Shown: positions 1-9,007, counted from the first letter of the stretch. The stretch: 34,320 nt of DNA from Chitinophaga pinensis (GCA_945872405.1 CAMBZT010000022.1:1-34320); one strand, 5' to 3'. Numbers and translations: made by a program. Notes: generated by a model from the sequence alone, not told the origin.

Positions 1-1
1 G

Positions 2-43
2 AAAATTCGTTTTATTATTGATTCAAACCATGCAAAGTTATGA
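2..43 (+). CDS. 3' end of an upstream gene (partial, product unknown)
   Basis: The window opens inside a reading frame whose last residues read KIRFIIDSNHAKL, followed by a TGA at 41-43. That TGA overlaps the ATG of ddl as ATGA, an arrangement typical of translationally coupled genes. The other two forward frames either stop early or run out of frame through ddl. Only 13 codons are visible, so the product cannot be named. The overlap is seen directly; that this is a real gene end is inference. Confidence 0.4.
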   Translation, partial: KIRFIIDSNHAKL

Positions 44-1044
44 CAAAAAGCAGAATAGCAATATTAACAGGTGGATATAGCGCCGAAGCCAACATTTCAG
101 TTAAAAGCGCGAAGACAGTTTTACATCATATAGATAGTAATCTTTTCGAAACATATCTAATTGTTATTTCTAAAGAAAAATGGGTGCATATTGATGCCAA
201 TCAACACGAATTTTCTATTGATAAGAATGATTTTAGTCTCACACTCAATCAACAAAAAATCAATTTTGATCTGGTCTTTTTCGCCTTGCATGGTACCCCA
301 GCCGAAGATGGAAAAATTCAAGGATATTTTGACATGCTTGGCCTTAAGTATTGTGGTAGTAACATGATGGAAATGGCCTTAAGCTTTGATAAGGCTGCCA
401 CCAAAAAATATTTAAAAAGTGTAAATGTATTGATGGCAGAAAGTAACTTGTATTATAAACAAGAAAGTATTTTTGATATTGTCATGCATATATCCTTGCA
501 TATGAAGATGCCTGTTTTTGTGAAGCCAAATAAAAATGGTTCGAGTTATGGCATTACAAAAGTAAATGAGATTAAAGAATTAGAAGCTTCTATTATCAAT
601 GGATTCAAATATGACAATGAGTTAATCGTAGAAGCTTTTATTTCGGGTAGAGAGATGACATGCGGGGTTTATCAGTTTGATGATACGATTACAGCCTTAG
701 CACCTACAGAAATCAAAAGTCAAAATGATTTTTTTGATTATAAGGCAAAGTATTTAGGTGAATCAGAAGAGGTTACACCTGCTGAAATTTCCCCAGAACT
801 TACCAAAAAAATACAAGAAATTTCTATTCACATCTTTAGAGAATTAGGATTAAAAAGTCATGCACGCATCGATTTTATCATGCATGAAGATGAATTTTAT
901 TTTTTAGAAGCCAATACCATACCTGGTTTGACTGACGAAAGCTTAATTCCTCAACAAGTAGCTCATGCGGGCTGGGTATTAAAAGATTTTTTTACAGCTA
1001 TTATACAAGAAGGTTTTAGAAAATATGATACTGCTCCTATTTGA
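40..1044 (+). CDS. ddl: D-alanine--D-alanine ligase
   Basis: This cytoplasmic ATP-grasp enzyme joins two D-alanines into the dipeptide used for the peptidoglycan stem peptide. At 334 aa it has normal family length. The N-terminal domain carries the GGYSAEANIS glycine-rich turn and HGTPAEDGKIQGYFD near residue 84. The central ATP-grasp part has VFVKPNKNGSSYGI and the hinge region LIVEAFISGREMTCGVY. The C-terminal metal and substrate motifs are SHARIDFI and LEANTIPGLTDESLIPQQ, matching the family pattern E-x-N-T-x-P-G-[ML]-T. The ATG at 40 overlaps the stop of the preceding frame, suggesting co-transcription with a gene outside the window. The gene is followed by a decayed region rather than another intact gene. 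Confidence 0.96.
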   Translation: MTKSRIAILTGGYSAEANISVKSAKTVLHHIDSNLFETYLIVISKEKWVHIDANQHEFSIDKNDFSLTLNQQKINFDLVFFALHGTPAEDGKIQGYFDMLGLKYCGSNMMEMALSFDKAATKKYLKSVNVLMAESNLYYKQESIFDIVMHISLHMKMPVFVKPNKNGSSYGITKVNEIKELEASIINGFKYDNELIVEAFISGREMTCGVYQFDDTITALAPTEIKSQNDFFDYKAKYLGESEEVTPAEISPELTKKIQEISIHIFRELGLKSHARIDFIMHEDEFYFLEANTIPGLTDESLIPQQVAHAGWVLKDFFTAIIQEGFRKYDTAPI

Positions 1045-1080
1045 CAGATTTAGAGAACCAATAAATACGCTGGAAATACA

Positions 1081-1333
1081 CTTAGTCTGATACAATAGAC
1101 GATGCGGGATTACATTCAGGTATTTTATCCATCATCAGAACTTCAGATAGCGCTATCATCTACAATTATAAAGTGCTAGGTGTACATGAAATTTGAAGCT
1201 ACGTGTTTCACGAACATCATGCACCCATCTATAGCACCACTACAGAAAACACCCAATGAAAGTGTATATAAAATTCAAAGATCATGAAGATTTATTTACT
1301 ACCAAAATAATTGACATCACTGTCAATCGATAA
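1081..1333 (+). pseudogene. Decayed coding fragment of unknown family
   Basis: Between ddl and the terminator there is no open gene, but the plus strand reads as protein in pieces. One frame gives LHSGILSIIRTSDSAIIYNY and continues to a TGA near 1191. The same frame then resumes as SYVFHEHHAPIYSTTTENTQ to a second TGA. Another frame, from an ATG at 1256, runs 25 codons beginning MKVYIKFKDHEDLF to a TAA at 1331-1333. Residue composition is protein-like and the pieces are collinear, which suggests a gene broken by stop codons and at least one frameshift. I do not recognise the family. Chance readability of AT-rich DNA remains possible. Confidence 0.35.
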
Positions 1334-1350
1334 TACAGCAATATAGGCAT

Positions 1351-1383
1351 AAAAAAAGAGTCCAAAATTGGACTCTTTTTTTT
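1351..1383. terminator. Bidirectional intrinsic terminator
   Basis: GAGTCCAA (1358-1365) and TTGGACTC (1368-1375) form a perfect stem. It is flanked by a run of A (1351-1357) on one side and a run of T (1376-1383) on the other, so it can terminate transcription from both strands. It lies 20 nt beyond the stop of the minus-strand aldolase gene and also closes the plus-strand ddl side. Confidence 0.85.
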
Positions 1384-1403
1384 ATTATAATAATAAGTTT
1401 AGA

Positions 1404-2456
1404 CTATGCGATTGTCACACTTGGATCTAAATAAATATCTTGAATAGCGTTTAATAACTCAATACCCACTTTCATATCTTTTTGGAAAGCTTTTCTACCA
1501 GAAATTAAACCAGTACCACCCGCTCTTTTGTTGATGATTGCTGTTTCTACTGCCTCTGCTAAGTCAGTCTGGCCCTTGCTTTCGCCACCACTATTTATCA
1601 AACCATTTCTTCCCATATAGCAATTTGCTACTTGGTAACGACATAAGTCAATTGGATGATCCGTACTTAATTCAGAATATACTTTATCATGTGTTTTACC
1701 GAATTTAACGGCAGGATAACCACCATTGTTTGTAGGTAATTTTTGTTTGATGATATCTGCTTGAATCGTTGTTCCAATATGGTTTGCCTGACCCGTTAAG
1801 TCAGCGGCTGCATGATAGTCAACACCATCTTTTTTGAAGCCATCATTTCTCAAATAGCACCAAAGAATCGTTGCCATCCCTAACTGATGTGCATGTTCAA
1901 AAGCTTCTGCTACCTCTGTAATTTGTCTTCTGCTTTGCGCACTACCAAAATAAATAGTAGCTCCAACTGCTGTTGCACCCATATTCCAAGCATCTTTCAC
2001 CGTACCATACATGGTTTGGTCGAAAGAATTTGGATAACTCAAAATTTCGTTATGATTAATTTTTACGATAAAAGGAATTTTATGCGCATATTTTCTTGCT
2101 GTAGCTGCCAATACACCATAAGTTGATGCCACTGCATTGCAACCACCCTCTACAGCCAATTTCACAATATTCTCAGGATCGAAATACATTGGATTCGGTG
2201 CAAAAGAAGCACCAGCACTATGCTCAATTCCTTGGTCCACTGGAAGGATAGAAACATAACCAGTATTTGCTAAACGACCTGTACCATATAAATCCTGTAA
2301 GCTTCTCATTACTTGTGGAGTACGATTAGATGGCATCCACACACGGCTCATAAAATCTGGGCCAGGTAAATGTAAATTTTCTTTAGCTATGGTCCTAGAC
2401 ACATGATTCAATAAGTAGCCGGCTCTTTCCTCGCCAAGTAATGTAGTTACATTCAT
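1404..2456 (-). CDS. fbaB: Class I fructose-bisphosphate aldolase (DhnA/FbaB type)
   Basis: This enzyme cleaves fructose-1,6-bisphosphate to dihydroxyacetone phosphate and glyceraldehyde-3-phosphate, and runs the reverse in gluconeogenesis, through a Schiff-base lysine without metal. The 350 aa length is that of the archaeal-type FbaB family. Visible family features are the substrate-loop segment [17 protein letters not shown], the strand VKINHNEIL, the barrel strand [24 protein letters not shown] in the region expected to hold the Schiff-base lysine, and the phosphate-binding end [12 protein letters not shown]. The ATG at 2456 follows an A-rich leader with a TAnnTTTG box about 45 nt upstream. 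It is monocistronic and ends at a strong bidirectional terminator. Which lysine forms the Schiff base was not verified by alignment. Confidence 0.93.
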   Translation of the reverse strand: MNVTTLLGEERAGYLLNHVSRTIAKENLHLPGPDFMSRVWMPSNRTPQVMRSLQDLYGTGRLANTGYVSILPVDQGIEHSAGASFAPNPMYFDPENIVKLAVEGGCNAVASTYGVLAATARKYAHKIPFIVKINHNEILSYPNSFDQTMYGTVKDAWNMGATAVGATIYFGSAQSRRQITEVAEAFEHAHQLGMATILWCYLRNDGFKKDGVDYHAAADLTGQANHIGTTIQADIIKQKLPTNNGGYPAVKFGKTHDKVYSELSTDHPIDLCRYQVANCYMGRNGLINSGGESKGQTDLAEAVETAIINKRAGGTGLISGRKAFQKDMKVGIELLNAIQDIYLDPSVTIA

Positions 2457-2500
2457 CTCTTATAAATTTTAATAGGTTTATTACGAATTAATTCGGTGTG

Positions 2501-2508
2501 CAAAAATA
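2501..2508 (-). promoter_or_regulatory. Candidate -7 box for fbaB
   Basis: On the minus strand this reads TATTTTTG, a match to the Bacteroidota -7 consensus TAnnTTTG, 44 nt before the aldolase ATG. No clear -33 TTG is seen at the usual distance. Confidence 0.5.
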
Positions 2509-2669
2509 CAGCTTTTTGCTAAAAATGAAGCATTCACTGACAATTTGAAGCTATTGACCGTTAAAAAAACCGATGAAAGTAAGGTTAAACAAAATTTTAA
2601 TGCTAATAAGAATAGATAAATCAAGCTTAATAGGGACAAAATGCAACCGTTTCAAATTATGCTTCATAA

Positions 2670-2861
2670 TTAAGAAGGTTCCTTCTGAATGACAGAAAGC
2701 ATTAAACACAAAATCTCACTAAGAAAACAAATCACCACCCTATAACAAATTCCAGCGCAAAGGATAGTAGCGATAGCCCGCAGGAACGAGGACTGTAAGC
2801 GGATGGCCTGATCGCTCCAGATTATATCATCGGGACCTAGGAGCGATGCGCCCTCATACAA
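2670..2861. repeat. Hairpin-bearing intergenic element, REP-like, downstream of tsaD
   Basis: This stretch is richer in G+C than its flanks and full of inverted repeats. AGAAGG/CCTTCT meet at 2673-2686. CCGC (2778-2781) pairs with GCGG (2799-2802). ATCGCTCC (2811-2818) pairs perfectly with GGAGCGAT (2840-2847). The minus strand is open for 63 codons (beginning MYEGASLLGPDDIIW), but I judge this incidental. The composition and stems resemble dispersed intergenic elements of Bacteroidota, but no second copy of this exact element occurs in the window, so repeat status is inference. The rest of the interval 2457-2873 shows only the aldolase promoter. Confidence 0.45.
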
Positions 2862-2873
2862 TAAAAAATATGT

Positions 2874-3875
2874 TTAAACATCTAATCTCACTTCGGGCTC
2901 TACACTTTGATTGCTAAAATCTTTTCTTAAAAATTTATGATAGGCTGTGACAGCTATCATGCCTGCATTATCAGTGCAGTATTGAAAATCGGGAATATAT
3001 ATGTTCCAATTATTTTTCGTACCTGCCTCGGCTAACATAGCTCGTAATCCTGAATTGGCAGAAACTCCACCTGCAATCGCTACTTCCTTGATTTGATAAT
3101 CTTTAGCGGCTTTCGATAATTTAGAAATTAATATAGAGTTGATTCGATATTGAATGGAAGCACATAAATCATGCATATTTTCTGCTATAAAATTGGGATT
3201 CAAAGCAGACTGCTTTTGCAAAAAATACAAGATAGATGTCTTTAAACCACTGAAACTAAAACCATATTTCGCGATAGCTGGGAATGGGAATTCATATTTA
3301 TTAGGGTCGCCTGTATGTGCGAGCTTATCGAGCATAGGACCACCTGGATAAGTCAATCCTAGCATCTTTGCAGCTTTATCATAAGCTTCGCCTGCTGCAT
3401 CATCTTTGGTTTCGCCAATCAATTCCATGTCTAAATAATCATGCACTAAAACGATTTGTGTATGTCCACCCGAAACAGTTAAACATAAAAAAGGAAAATT
3501 AGGTTTTGGGTCATCAATAAAATGTGCTAAAATATGTGCTTGCATATGATTGACTTCTATCAACGGCAAATCATGCACCAATGCAAAGCCTTTGGCAAAG
3601 GCGATTCCAACATGCAAAGAACCAATCAATCCTGGTCCTCTTGTAAATGCAACAGCACTTACATTTTCTTTAGATACACCAGATTGTTGAATGGCAGCAT
3701 CTACTACTGGAATGATATTCACCAAATGCGCGCGCGAAGCGTATTCAGGAAAAACACCACCATAAGCGGCATGTATCGCCTGATTAGCTGTAACATTCGA
3801 CATTACTTTTCCGTCCACACAAATGGCAGCAGAAGTGTCGTCGCACGAAGATTCAATTGCTAATATAATAACCAT
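2874..3875 (-). CDS. tsaD: tRNA N6-threonylcarbamoyladenosine transferase subunit TsaD
   Basis: TsaD transfers the threonylcarbamoyl group from threonylcarbamoyl-AMP to A37 of tRNAs reading ANN codons, working with TsaB and TsaE in the cytoplasm. The 333 aa length is normal. The protein starts with the ASKHA-fold strand IILAIESSCDDTSAA. It has the metal-binding pair H110 and H114 in EVNHMQAHILAHF, the nucleotide loop LTVSGGHTQIV, the substrate region YPGGPMLDKLA, AIAGGVSANSGLR, and the late metal aspartate in CTDNAGMIA. The ATG at 3875 is used; divergent promoters separate it from the TonB receptor gene. TsaB and TsaE are not in the window, as is common. Confidence 0.96.
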   Translation of the reverse strand: MVIILAIESSCDDTSAAICVDGKVMSNVTANQAIHAAYGGVFPEYASRAHLVNIIPVVDAAIQQSGVSKENVSAVAFTRGPGLIGSLHVGIAFAKGFALVHDLPLIEVNHMQAHILAHFIDDPKPNFPFLCLTVSGGHTQIVLVHDYLDMELIGETKDDAAGEAYDKAAKMLGLTYPGGPMLDKLAHTGDPNKYEFPFPAIAKYGFSFSGLKTSILYFLQKQSALNPNFIAENMHDLCASIQYRINSILISKLSKAAKDYQIKEVAIAGGVSANSGLRAMLAEAGTKNNWNIYIPDFQYCTDNAGMIAVTAYHKFLRKDFSNQSVEPEVRLDV

Positions 3876-3910
3876 TTAATATTCAGAAATATCCTATCTT
3901 ATAAAAGAAA

Positions 3911-3947
3911 CAAAGCTACAAAACTATAATTATCTTTAAGAAACAAA
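3911..3947 (-). promoter_or_regulatory. Candidate tsaD promoter
   Basis: The minus strand holds two adjacent TAnnTTTG matches, TAGTTTTG (3919-3926) and TAGCTTTG (3911-3918). A TTTG (3944-3947) lies 17 nt upstream of the first, consistent with a Bacteroidota -33/-7 promoter. Confidence 0.5.
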
Positions 3948-3978
3948 GCCAATTGAATAAGCAAGTTCATTCATAAAG

Positions 3979-4010
3979 TTTGTTAGATTCTGTTAAAATA
4001 AATACATTTG
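3979..4010 (+). promoter_or_regulatory. Candidate promoter of the TonB-dependent receptor
   Basis: TTTG (3979-3982), a 20 nt spacer and TACATTTG (4003-4010) make a good -33/-7 pair of the Bacteroidota type. It lies 30 nt before the start codon at 4041. Confidence 0.65.
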
Positions 4011-4040
4011 TAGAACCACCAAACTAAAAACATTTTCTTT

Positions 4041-6521
4041 ATGAAGAAGTATTTTACCCTCACTATTCTTTTTCTTTTGTTTAGTACAACTATTTTTTCT
4101 CAAAAAGCCACCATCAAAGGGGTGATAAAGGATAGCAAAAACGAAGCTGTTTTTTCGGCTTCAGTCATTATTGACATCAATGCTGGATTAGCAACCACAT
4201 CAGACTTTGACGGTAATTATAAATTGATGGTTGACCCTGGTAAATACACCATCAAGTTTAAGTATGTTGGCTTTGAAGAGCAAACTGTTATTGTAATCGT
4301 TGGTGCTGATGAAAGCAAAGTGTTGAATATTATTATGAAAGAGAAAGAGGCGATGATGGATGTGATTGTAGTCAGTGCTAGTAAATACGCGAAAAAATTA
4401 AGTGAAGAAACAGTTTCAATAGAAGTAATGAAGAGTACTGTGTTACAAAACCAGAATATTACAAATGTCGAAAATGGTATTCAAAAGATACCGGGGGTTA
4501 CTATCGCTGATGGTCAAGCAAATATCAGAGGAGGATCTGGTTGGTCTTATGGAGCAGGATCTAGAGTAGCTGTGCTTTTCGATGACTTGCCTATGACTAC
4601 TGCAGATGCAGATGATGCCAAATGGAGTGCCATACCTGTTGAAAATATTGACCAAATAGAAGTACTGAAAGGCGCTGCCTCTGCTACTTATGGAACTGGG
4701 GCCTTAAATGGTGTTATTAATGCTAGAATGGCCTATCCAACAGATAAACCTTATACCAAGTTGATCACCTACGCGGGCTTCTATGGTAGCCCAACTAAAA
4801 CACCAGAAATGAAGTGGTACGGTGGAAAACCGGCATACAGCGCTGGAATAAATTTTGCAGATAGAAGAAAAATTGGACAAGTCGATATGATTGTTGGAGG
4901 GGCTTATAATAATGACAAAGGCTGGTTAGATTCTTCAGATGCTTCGGATGCAAGAATCAATGTAAAGATCAGATACCGATTTAAAAAAATTGAAGGCTTA
5001 AACATTGGTGTAGGTGGTATTGCTTATTTTGGATGGGGCAAAACTTTCTTCTTATGGGATAGCATAGGTTCAAAAGCTTATAAACCTTTAGCAGGAACGA
5101 TTACCATCTATGATAATAATCGATTTGTATTAGATCCATTTATAAATTATATAGACAAACACAATAATAAATTTTCATTTAAATATCGTTTGCTGAACTC
5201 TTCGAACATTAATAGTACTGGTCAGGGTTCTATAGCCTATAGAAATATTTTAGACTTCAGTTATCAGAGACCCTTTGAATTGAGCGAGAAAGTAAAGCTG
5301 AATTTTTTAGGTGGTGTTGGTGGACGTATTGACAAAATTGCACCTCCAGGCGATGATACTTCCTATTTGTATGGTAAAGTGAAACACAATGCTTATAATG
5401 CTTCTGTTTTTGCTCAAGTAGATGGGAAGTTTTTTAATAAATTAAACATTACCCTTGGAGCTCGATGGGAGTATTTTAATGTTGACAAAAGAAATAGCTT
5501 AAAAGACCTTGCCTATCCATTGTTCAGATTTGGAGCTAATTATCAAGCAGCCAAAGCAACTTATATTAGAGGCTCTTTCGGACAAGGTTTCCGTTACCCG
5601 TCTGTTGCCGAATTATTTGTTACTACACAGTTAGGACCGCTTACTATTTATCCGAATGTAAACCTTAAACCAGAAAAAGGATACAGTGCTGAAATTGGAA
5701 TTAAACAAGGGTATAAAATAGGTAGAAAAGGAAATGTAACAGGTTACGCCGATGTAGCTGGTTTCTTAAATCATTATACAAACATGATGGAATTTATGTT
5801 TGGACCATTTGGTAATTTTGATGATCCTGGATTTGGTTCTGGATTTTCGTCACAAAATATTGGTGATACAAGAATTTTAGGAGTTGACTTATCTGCTGCA
5901 ATACAGGCAACAGTGAAGGAATTCAAATTTAGTGTATTGGTAGGATATACTTATAACAACACCAAATCTTTGAATTGGGATAAACCTTTAACTATTTTCA
6001 ATGGTGATGGCGATACATTAAGACCGAGTAATAATTTCGGCATTTTTCAAAAAGCATTTAATAGTGCCAACGCCCCGACTAATATCGATACCTTTAAGCA
6101 AATCACATATGGTATGTTGTCTTCCTCTTCTCAGAATCAACTGAAATATCGACCAACGCATCAGATAAAAATCTTGTTTGGCATCGAACATAAAAAGTTT
6201 GATATCAATTTAGATTATCAATTTATTGCTTATCAAAAAAATATTGATTACGCCTTTGTGAGTCCTTTCTTTACAGAAATTGTTCCTGCTGTATTCAAAG
6301 TCAACTCCTTCTTGGGTCTTAAACAATTTAGAGATAATCAAGTTGCAAATAAGAACGTAGGTGACAATATTTTAAATATTGCTGTTGGCTACAAACCAGT
6401 TGATAAACTGAAGATAGGAGTGGTTATTAAAAACATATTGAATACCGAATGGGCACCTCGTCCAGGAAGGCTAGAGGCGCCAAGAAGCTATACGGTACAA
6501 CTCTCTTATCAATTTAACTAA
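4041..6521 (+). CDS. TonB-dependent outer-membrane receptor with carboxypeptidase-D-like N-terminal domain
   Basis: This is an 826 aa gated outer-membrane barrel that should import a ligand using TonB/ExbBD energy. Residues 1-21 are a signal peptide ending TTIFSQ. Residues ~22-110 form the beta-sandwich CarboxypepD_reg-like domain (GVIKDSKNEAVFSASV, TSDFDGNYKL). A TonB-box-like segment VIVVSASKYAKKLSEE precedes the plug (~120-235), which has IPGVTIADGQANIRGGSG and IDQIEVLKGAASATYGTGA. The barrel fills the rest and ends in YTVQLSYQFN, an outer-membrane-like C-terminus. No SusD-like partner lies beside it, which argues against a classical SusCD glycan system; the family also serves siderophores, cobalamin and metals. 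The ligand cannot be told from sequence. It is monocistronic and convergent with the lipid kinase gene. Confidence 0.9.
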   Translation: MKKYFTLTILFLLFSTTIFSQKATIKGVIKDSKNEAVFSASVIIDINAGLATTSDFDGNYKLMVDPGKYTIKFKYVGFEEQTVIVIVGADESKVLNIIMKEKEAMMDVIVVSASKYAKKLSEETVSIEVMKSTVLQNQNITNVENGIQKIPGVTIADGQANIRGGSGWSYGAGSRVAVLFDDLPMTTADADDAKWSAIPVENIDQIEVLKGAASATYGTGALNGVINARMAYPTDKPYTKLITYAGFYGSPTKTPEMKWYGGKPAYSAGINFADRRKIGQVDMIVGGAYNNDKGWLDSSDASDARINVKIRYRFKKIEGLNIGVGGIAYFGWGKTFFLWDSIGSKAYKPLAGTITIYDNNRFVLDPFINYIDKHNNKFSFKYRLLNSSNINSTGQGSIAYRNILDFSYQRPFELSEKVKLNFLGGVGGRIDKIAPPGDDTSYLYGKVKHNAYNASVFAQVDGKFFNKLNITLGARWEYFNVDKRNSLKDLAYPLFRFGANYQAAKATYIRGSFGQGFRYPSVAELFVTTQLGPLTIYPNVNLKPEKGYSAEIGIKQGYKIGRKGNVTGYADVAGFLNHYTNMMEFMFGPFGNFDDPGFGSGFSSQNIGDTRILGVDLSAAIQATVKEFKFSVLVGYTYNNTKSLNWDKPLTIFNGDGDTLRPSNNFGIFQKAFNSANAPTNIDTFKQITYGMLSSSSQNQLKYRPTHQIKILFGIEHKKFDINLDYQFIAYQKNIDYAFVSPFFTEIVPAVFKVNSFLGLKQFRDNQVANKNVGDNILNIAVGYKPVDKLKIGVVIKNILNTEWAPRPGRLEAPRSYTVQLSYQFN

Positions 6522-6542
6522 AGCAGCTAAAAGAGTAATAAT

Positions 6543-7451
6543 TTAATATTTTTCTAATCGTCGTTTCACAATGACTTCAATGGCTTGTGGTGCTACCTGC
6601 ATTTCAAGTTGTTGATTCCATACAAAAGGATCGCCATCAATCTGTGCAACCAGTCCCTGAATTTTTTCGACCTTGATGCTAAAACCCTTAAAATATTCTA
6701 CATCAGAGCTCCAATGAGGCTTGCGCATCAATAAGATAAACATAATCCAAGGTAAGCGATAGAGTTTAAACTTATTCACCATAATCATCTCCAGCACGCC
6801 ATCCTTCATGCTACTATTATTTGTAAAACCAATATTGTAGCCATACTGATTCGAATTGAAAACAGAAAAAATAAATACCTCTCTATCCATCACTTTTTGA
6901 TCTATGTGCACCCGTACCTTTACGTTATTGTGATAGAGTATAAATTGTCGCACTATGGCTATAAAGTAAGAGAAGAAACCTCTTAATGGCTGTTCTTTGA
7001 AACGTTGTGCCGCTAATGCTTCAAAACCAAAACCGCCAACACTTACAAAATAGCCATGAGGTGTATTTGTCAAACCCAAATCAATTGATACTGCTTTTCC
7101 AAAGTTGATAATATTGATTGCCTCTTTGATATTTCTTGGTGGAATTTTTAGGTGATTGGCAAAACCATTGCCGGAACCCATCGGAATAACTGCTAACTGT
7201 GTTTTTGTGCCAATAATTCCATTCACTACCTCATTTACAGAACCGTCTCCTCCAACAGCTACCACTATATCAAAGCCTTTCTCAGCTGCCTCCTTAGCAA
7301 TTACTTTAGTATGACCAGCATACTCACTCTTCAAAATACTTAGCTCAAACTTATTATGATCAATATATTTATTCACTAAAACAGGAAGATTATAAAGATT
7401 CATCAATCCTGAAATCGAATTATAAATAAACATTATTTTTCTTTTTGTCAT
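6543..7451 (-). CDS. Diacylglycerol/lipid kinase family protein (YegS/BmrU-like)
   Basis: The 302 aa protein belongs to the DAGK catalytic-domain family, which phosphorylates lipid hydroxyls with ATP at the inner membrane face. Visible motifs are NSISG near residue 11 (the family has NPxSG), the nucleotide loop VAVGGDGSVNEVVNGI (GGDGS at 67-71), IPMGSGNGFANHLKIP and the later GDPF. The C-terminal half forms the beta-sandwich domain typical of YegS (SIDLGLTNTPHGYFVSVGGFG). The ATG at 7451 gives the expected start. It is divergent from the RsmF-like gene with only about 40 nt between starts, so the two promoters must overlap. The substrate (diacylglycerol, phosphatidylglycerol or another lipid) cannot be assigned. 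Confidence 0.88.
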   Translation of the reverse strand: MTKRKIMFIYNSISGLMNLYNLPVLVNKYIDHNKFELSILKSEYAGHTKVIAKEAAEKGFDIVVAVGGDGSVNEVVNGIIGTKTQLAVIPMGSGNGFANHLKIPPRNIKEAINIINFGKAVSIDLGLTNTPHGYFVSVGGFGFEALAAQRFKEQPLRGFFSYFIAIVRQFILYHNNVKVRVHIDQKVMDREVFIFSVFNSNQYGYNIGFTNNSSMKDGVLEMIMVNKFKLYRLPWIMFILLMRKPHWSSDVEYFKGFSIKVEKIQGLVAQIDGDPFVWNQQLEMQVAPQAIEVIVKRRLEKY

Positions 7452-7493
7452 AAGTTTGCGAATATAACTAATTTATTAAACTCAGCGGCTAAA

Positions 7494-8891
7494 TTGGCGA
7501 CAAACACGAACTCAATACTTCCTAAAGAATTTATCTCCTTGCTTGAAAAGCAATTAGGAAAAGCATTTACAGAGGCACTATGCAAAAGTATATCTGAGGA
7601 AGCCGCACCTATTTCTATTCGATATAATACAAAAAAAATGAGTCCAGTGTTGCTACAGCCCATTCCTTGGGAGCCGCACGCCACCTACTTGACTGAAAGA
7701 CCAGCTTTTGTTGCCGATCCACTATGGCATGCTGGTGCTTATTATGTTCAGGAAGCATCAAGCATGATTATTGGTCAATTGATACAAAATATATTCAAGC
7801 CAGAAGAATCTCTGAAAGTGCTTGATTTATGTGCTTCTCCTGGTGGTAAGAGTACACAAATAATATCTTCTATAAGTCAAGATTCAGTACTTGTTTGCAA
7901 TGAATTGATTGGTAAGAGAGCCACGATTTTAAAAGAAAATATTATCAAGTGGGGCTATCCTAATGTGATTGTTTGTAATAATGAAGTTTCACATTTTTTG
8001 GCCTTTCAACAATGTTTTGATTTAGTATTGATTGATGCCCCTTGTAGTGGTGAAGGCATGTTTCGAAAAGATCCTGCAGCCATTGATGAATGGAGTTTAC
8101 AGCGTGTGAAAGAATGCAGTATTCGTCAAAAATCTATTTTGGATGATGCCGCCTTTTTGGTCAAAGAAAGTGGCTATCTTATCTACAGCACCTGTACTTA
8201 TAATGACATAGAAAATATTGAGAATATCCAATATTTAATTGAACAGTATGGTTTTGAATCAGTAGCACTTGAAATTCCAGCTAGTTGGGGTTTTCAAGAA
8301 ATAAAAAAAGGAAAGGCAAGTGCATGGCAAGCATTCCCGCATCAAGTAAAAGGAGAAGGTTTTTTCTTTGCTGTACTATGTAAAAAAAGTATTACTACGA
8401 AAAATATTGCTTCTTCTTATCGCAGCAAAGCCATAGACAATCAAATGCCTAGCCCTAGTGAGAAAGAAATTTTTCAGCAATATATTGAACAAACTGAAGA
8501 TTTATTTTTTTATAAAAAAAATGATGATTGGTTTGGCGTGCCAAAAGCGCAAGCCAATTTTTATAAATTATTCTTACAACAAATGAATGTAATACATGCT
8601 GGACTTCGTATTGGGCAATTTAAAAAAGAACATTTTATTCCAGATGCTGCATTAGCAGTGAATATGCTTTTAACTAAAAATATTCAGAGAATAGAACTGG
8701 ACAATATAAAAGCGATTCAATATTTAAAGAAGGAAAACATGACATTGCCGAACGAAAGCCTTTTAGGATGGGCTGTTGTCACTTATCAAACCATCGCTCT
8801 TGGTTGGGTGAAGATAATTCAGGGTGGAAGAGTGAATAATTATTTTCCTATTGAGTGGCGTATAAGAATGAATCTTGATAGGTTAGGATAA
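7494..8891 (+). CDS. RsmF/NOL1-NOP2-Sun family RNA (cytosine-5) methyltransferase
   Basis: This 465 aa protein should place a 5-methyl group on a cytosine of rRNA using S-adenosylmethionine. The N-terminal RNA-binding part (ILPKEFISLLEKQLG) leads into the Rossmann domain with motif I VLDLCASPGGKSTQI. Motif IV is LIDAPCSGEGMFRKDP (C184) and motif VI is IYSTCTYN (C234, the expected catalytic nucleophile). The C-terminal ~150 residues fit the RsmF-type C-terminal and PUA-like RNA-binding region (MNVIHAGLRIGQFKKEHFIP). No ATG precedes the conserved N-terminus, so the TTG at 7494 is taken as start with low certainty; the frame is open further upstream. Target position on rRNA is not predictable here. 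Confidence 0.9.
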   Translation: MATNTNSILPKEFISLLEKQLGKAFTEALCKSISEEAAPISIRYNTKKMSPVLLQPIPWEPHATYLTERPAFVADPLWHAGAYYVQEASSMIIGQLIQNIFKPEESLKVLDLCASPGGKSTQIISSISQDSVLVCNELIGKRATILKENIIKWGYPNVIVCNNEVSHFLAFQQCFDLVLIDAPCSGEGMFRKDPAAIDEWSLQRVKECSIRQKSILDDAAFLVKESGYLIYSTCTYNDIENIENIQYLIEQYGFESVALEIPASWGFQEIKKGKASAWQAFPHQVKGEGFFFAVLCKKSITTKNIASSYRSKAIDNQMPSPSEKEIFQQYIEQTEDLFFYKKNDDWFGVPKAQANFYKLFLQQMNVIHAGLRIGQFKKEHFIPDAALAVNMLLTKNIQRIELDNIKAIQYLKKENMTLPNESLLGWAVVTYQTIALGWVKIIQGGRVNNYFPIEWRIRMNLDRLG

Positions 8892-9007
8892 TTAAAAAAA
8901 AGAGTAAAATTTAAAAACATCAGATTTAATTTTAGCAAGACTTATTCGAAGGTTTTTGTTTTCATAAACCACCACACCTTTACCTTCCACAAACACTTTT
9001 ATGACAC

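Noticed and set aside
2670-2861. A 63-codon minus-strand frame that could be called a small hypothetical protein
   Set aside because: It coincides with a block of nested inverted repeats in an intergenic region and has no family features. The structure explains the open frame better than a gene does.
4041-6521. A SusCD-type polysaccharide utilisation locus around the TonB receptor
   Set aside because: There is no SusD-like lipoprotein or glycoside hydrolase beside it; the neighbours are tsaD and a lipid kinase gene.
7448-7684. A 78-codon minus-strand frame across the start of the RsmF-like gene
   Set aside because: It lies antisense to the conserved N-terminal part of the methyltransferase and overlaps the kinase start; it is a shadow frame.
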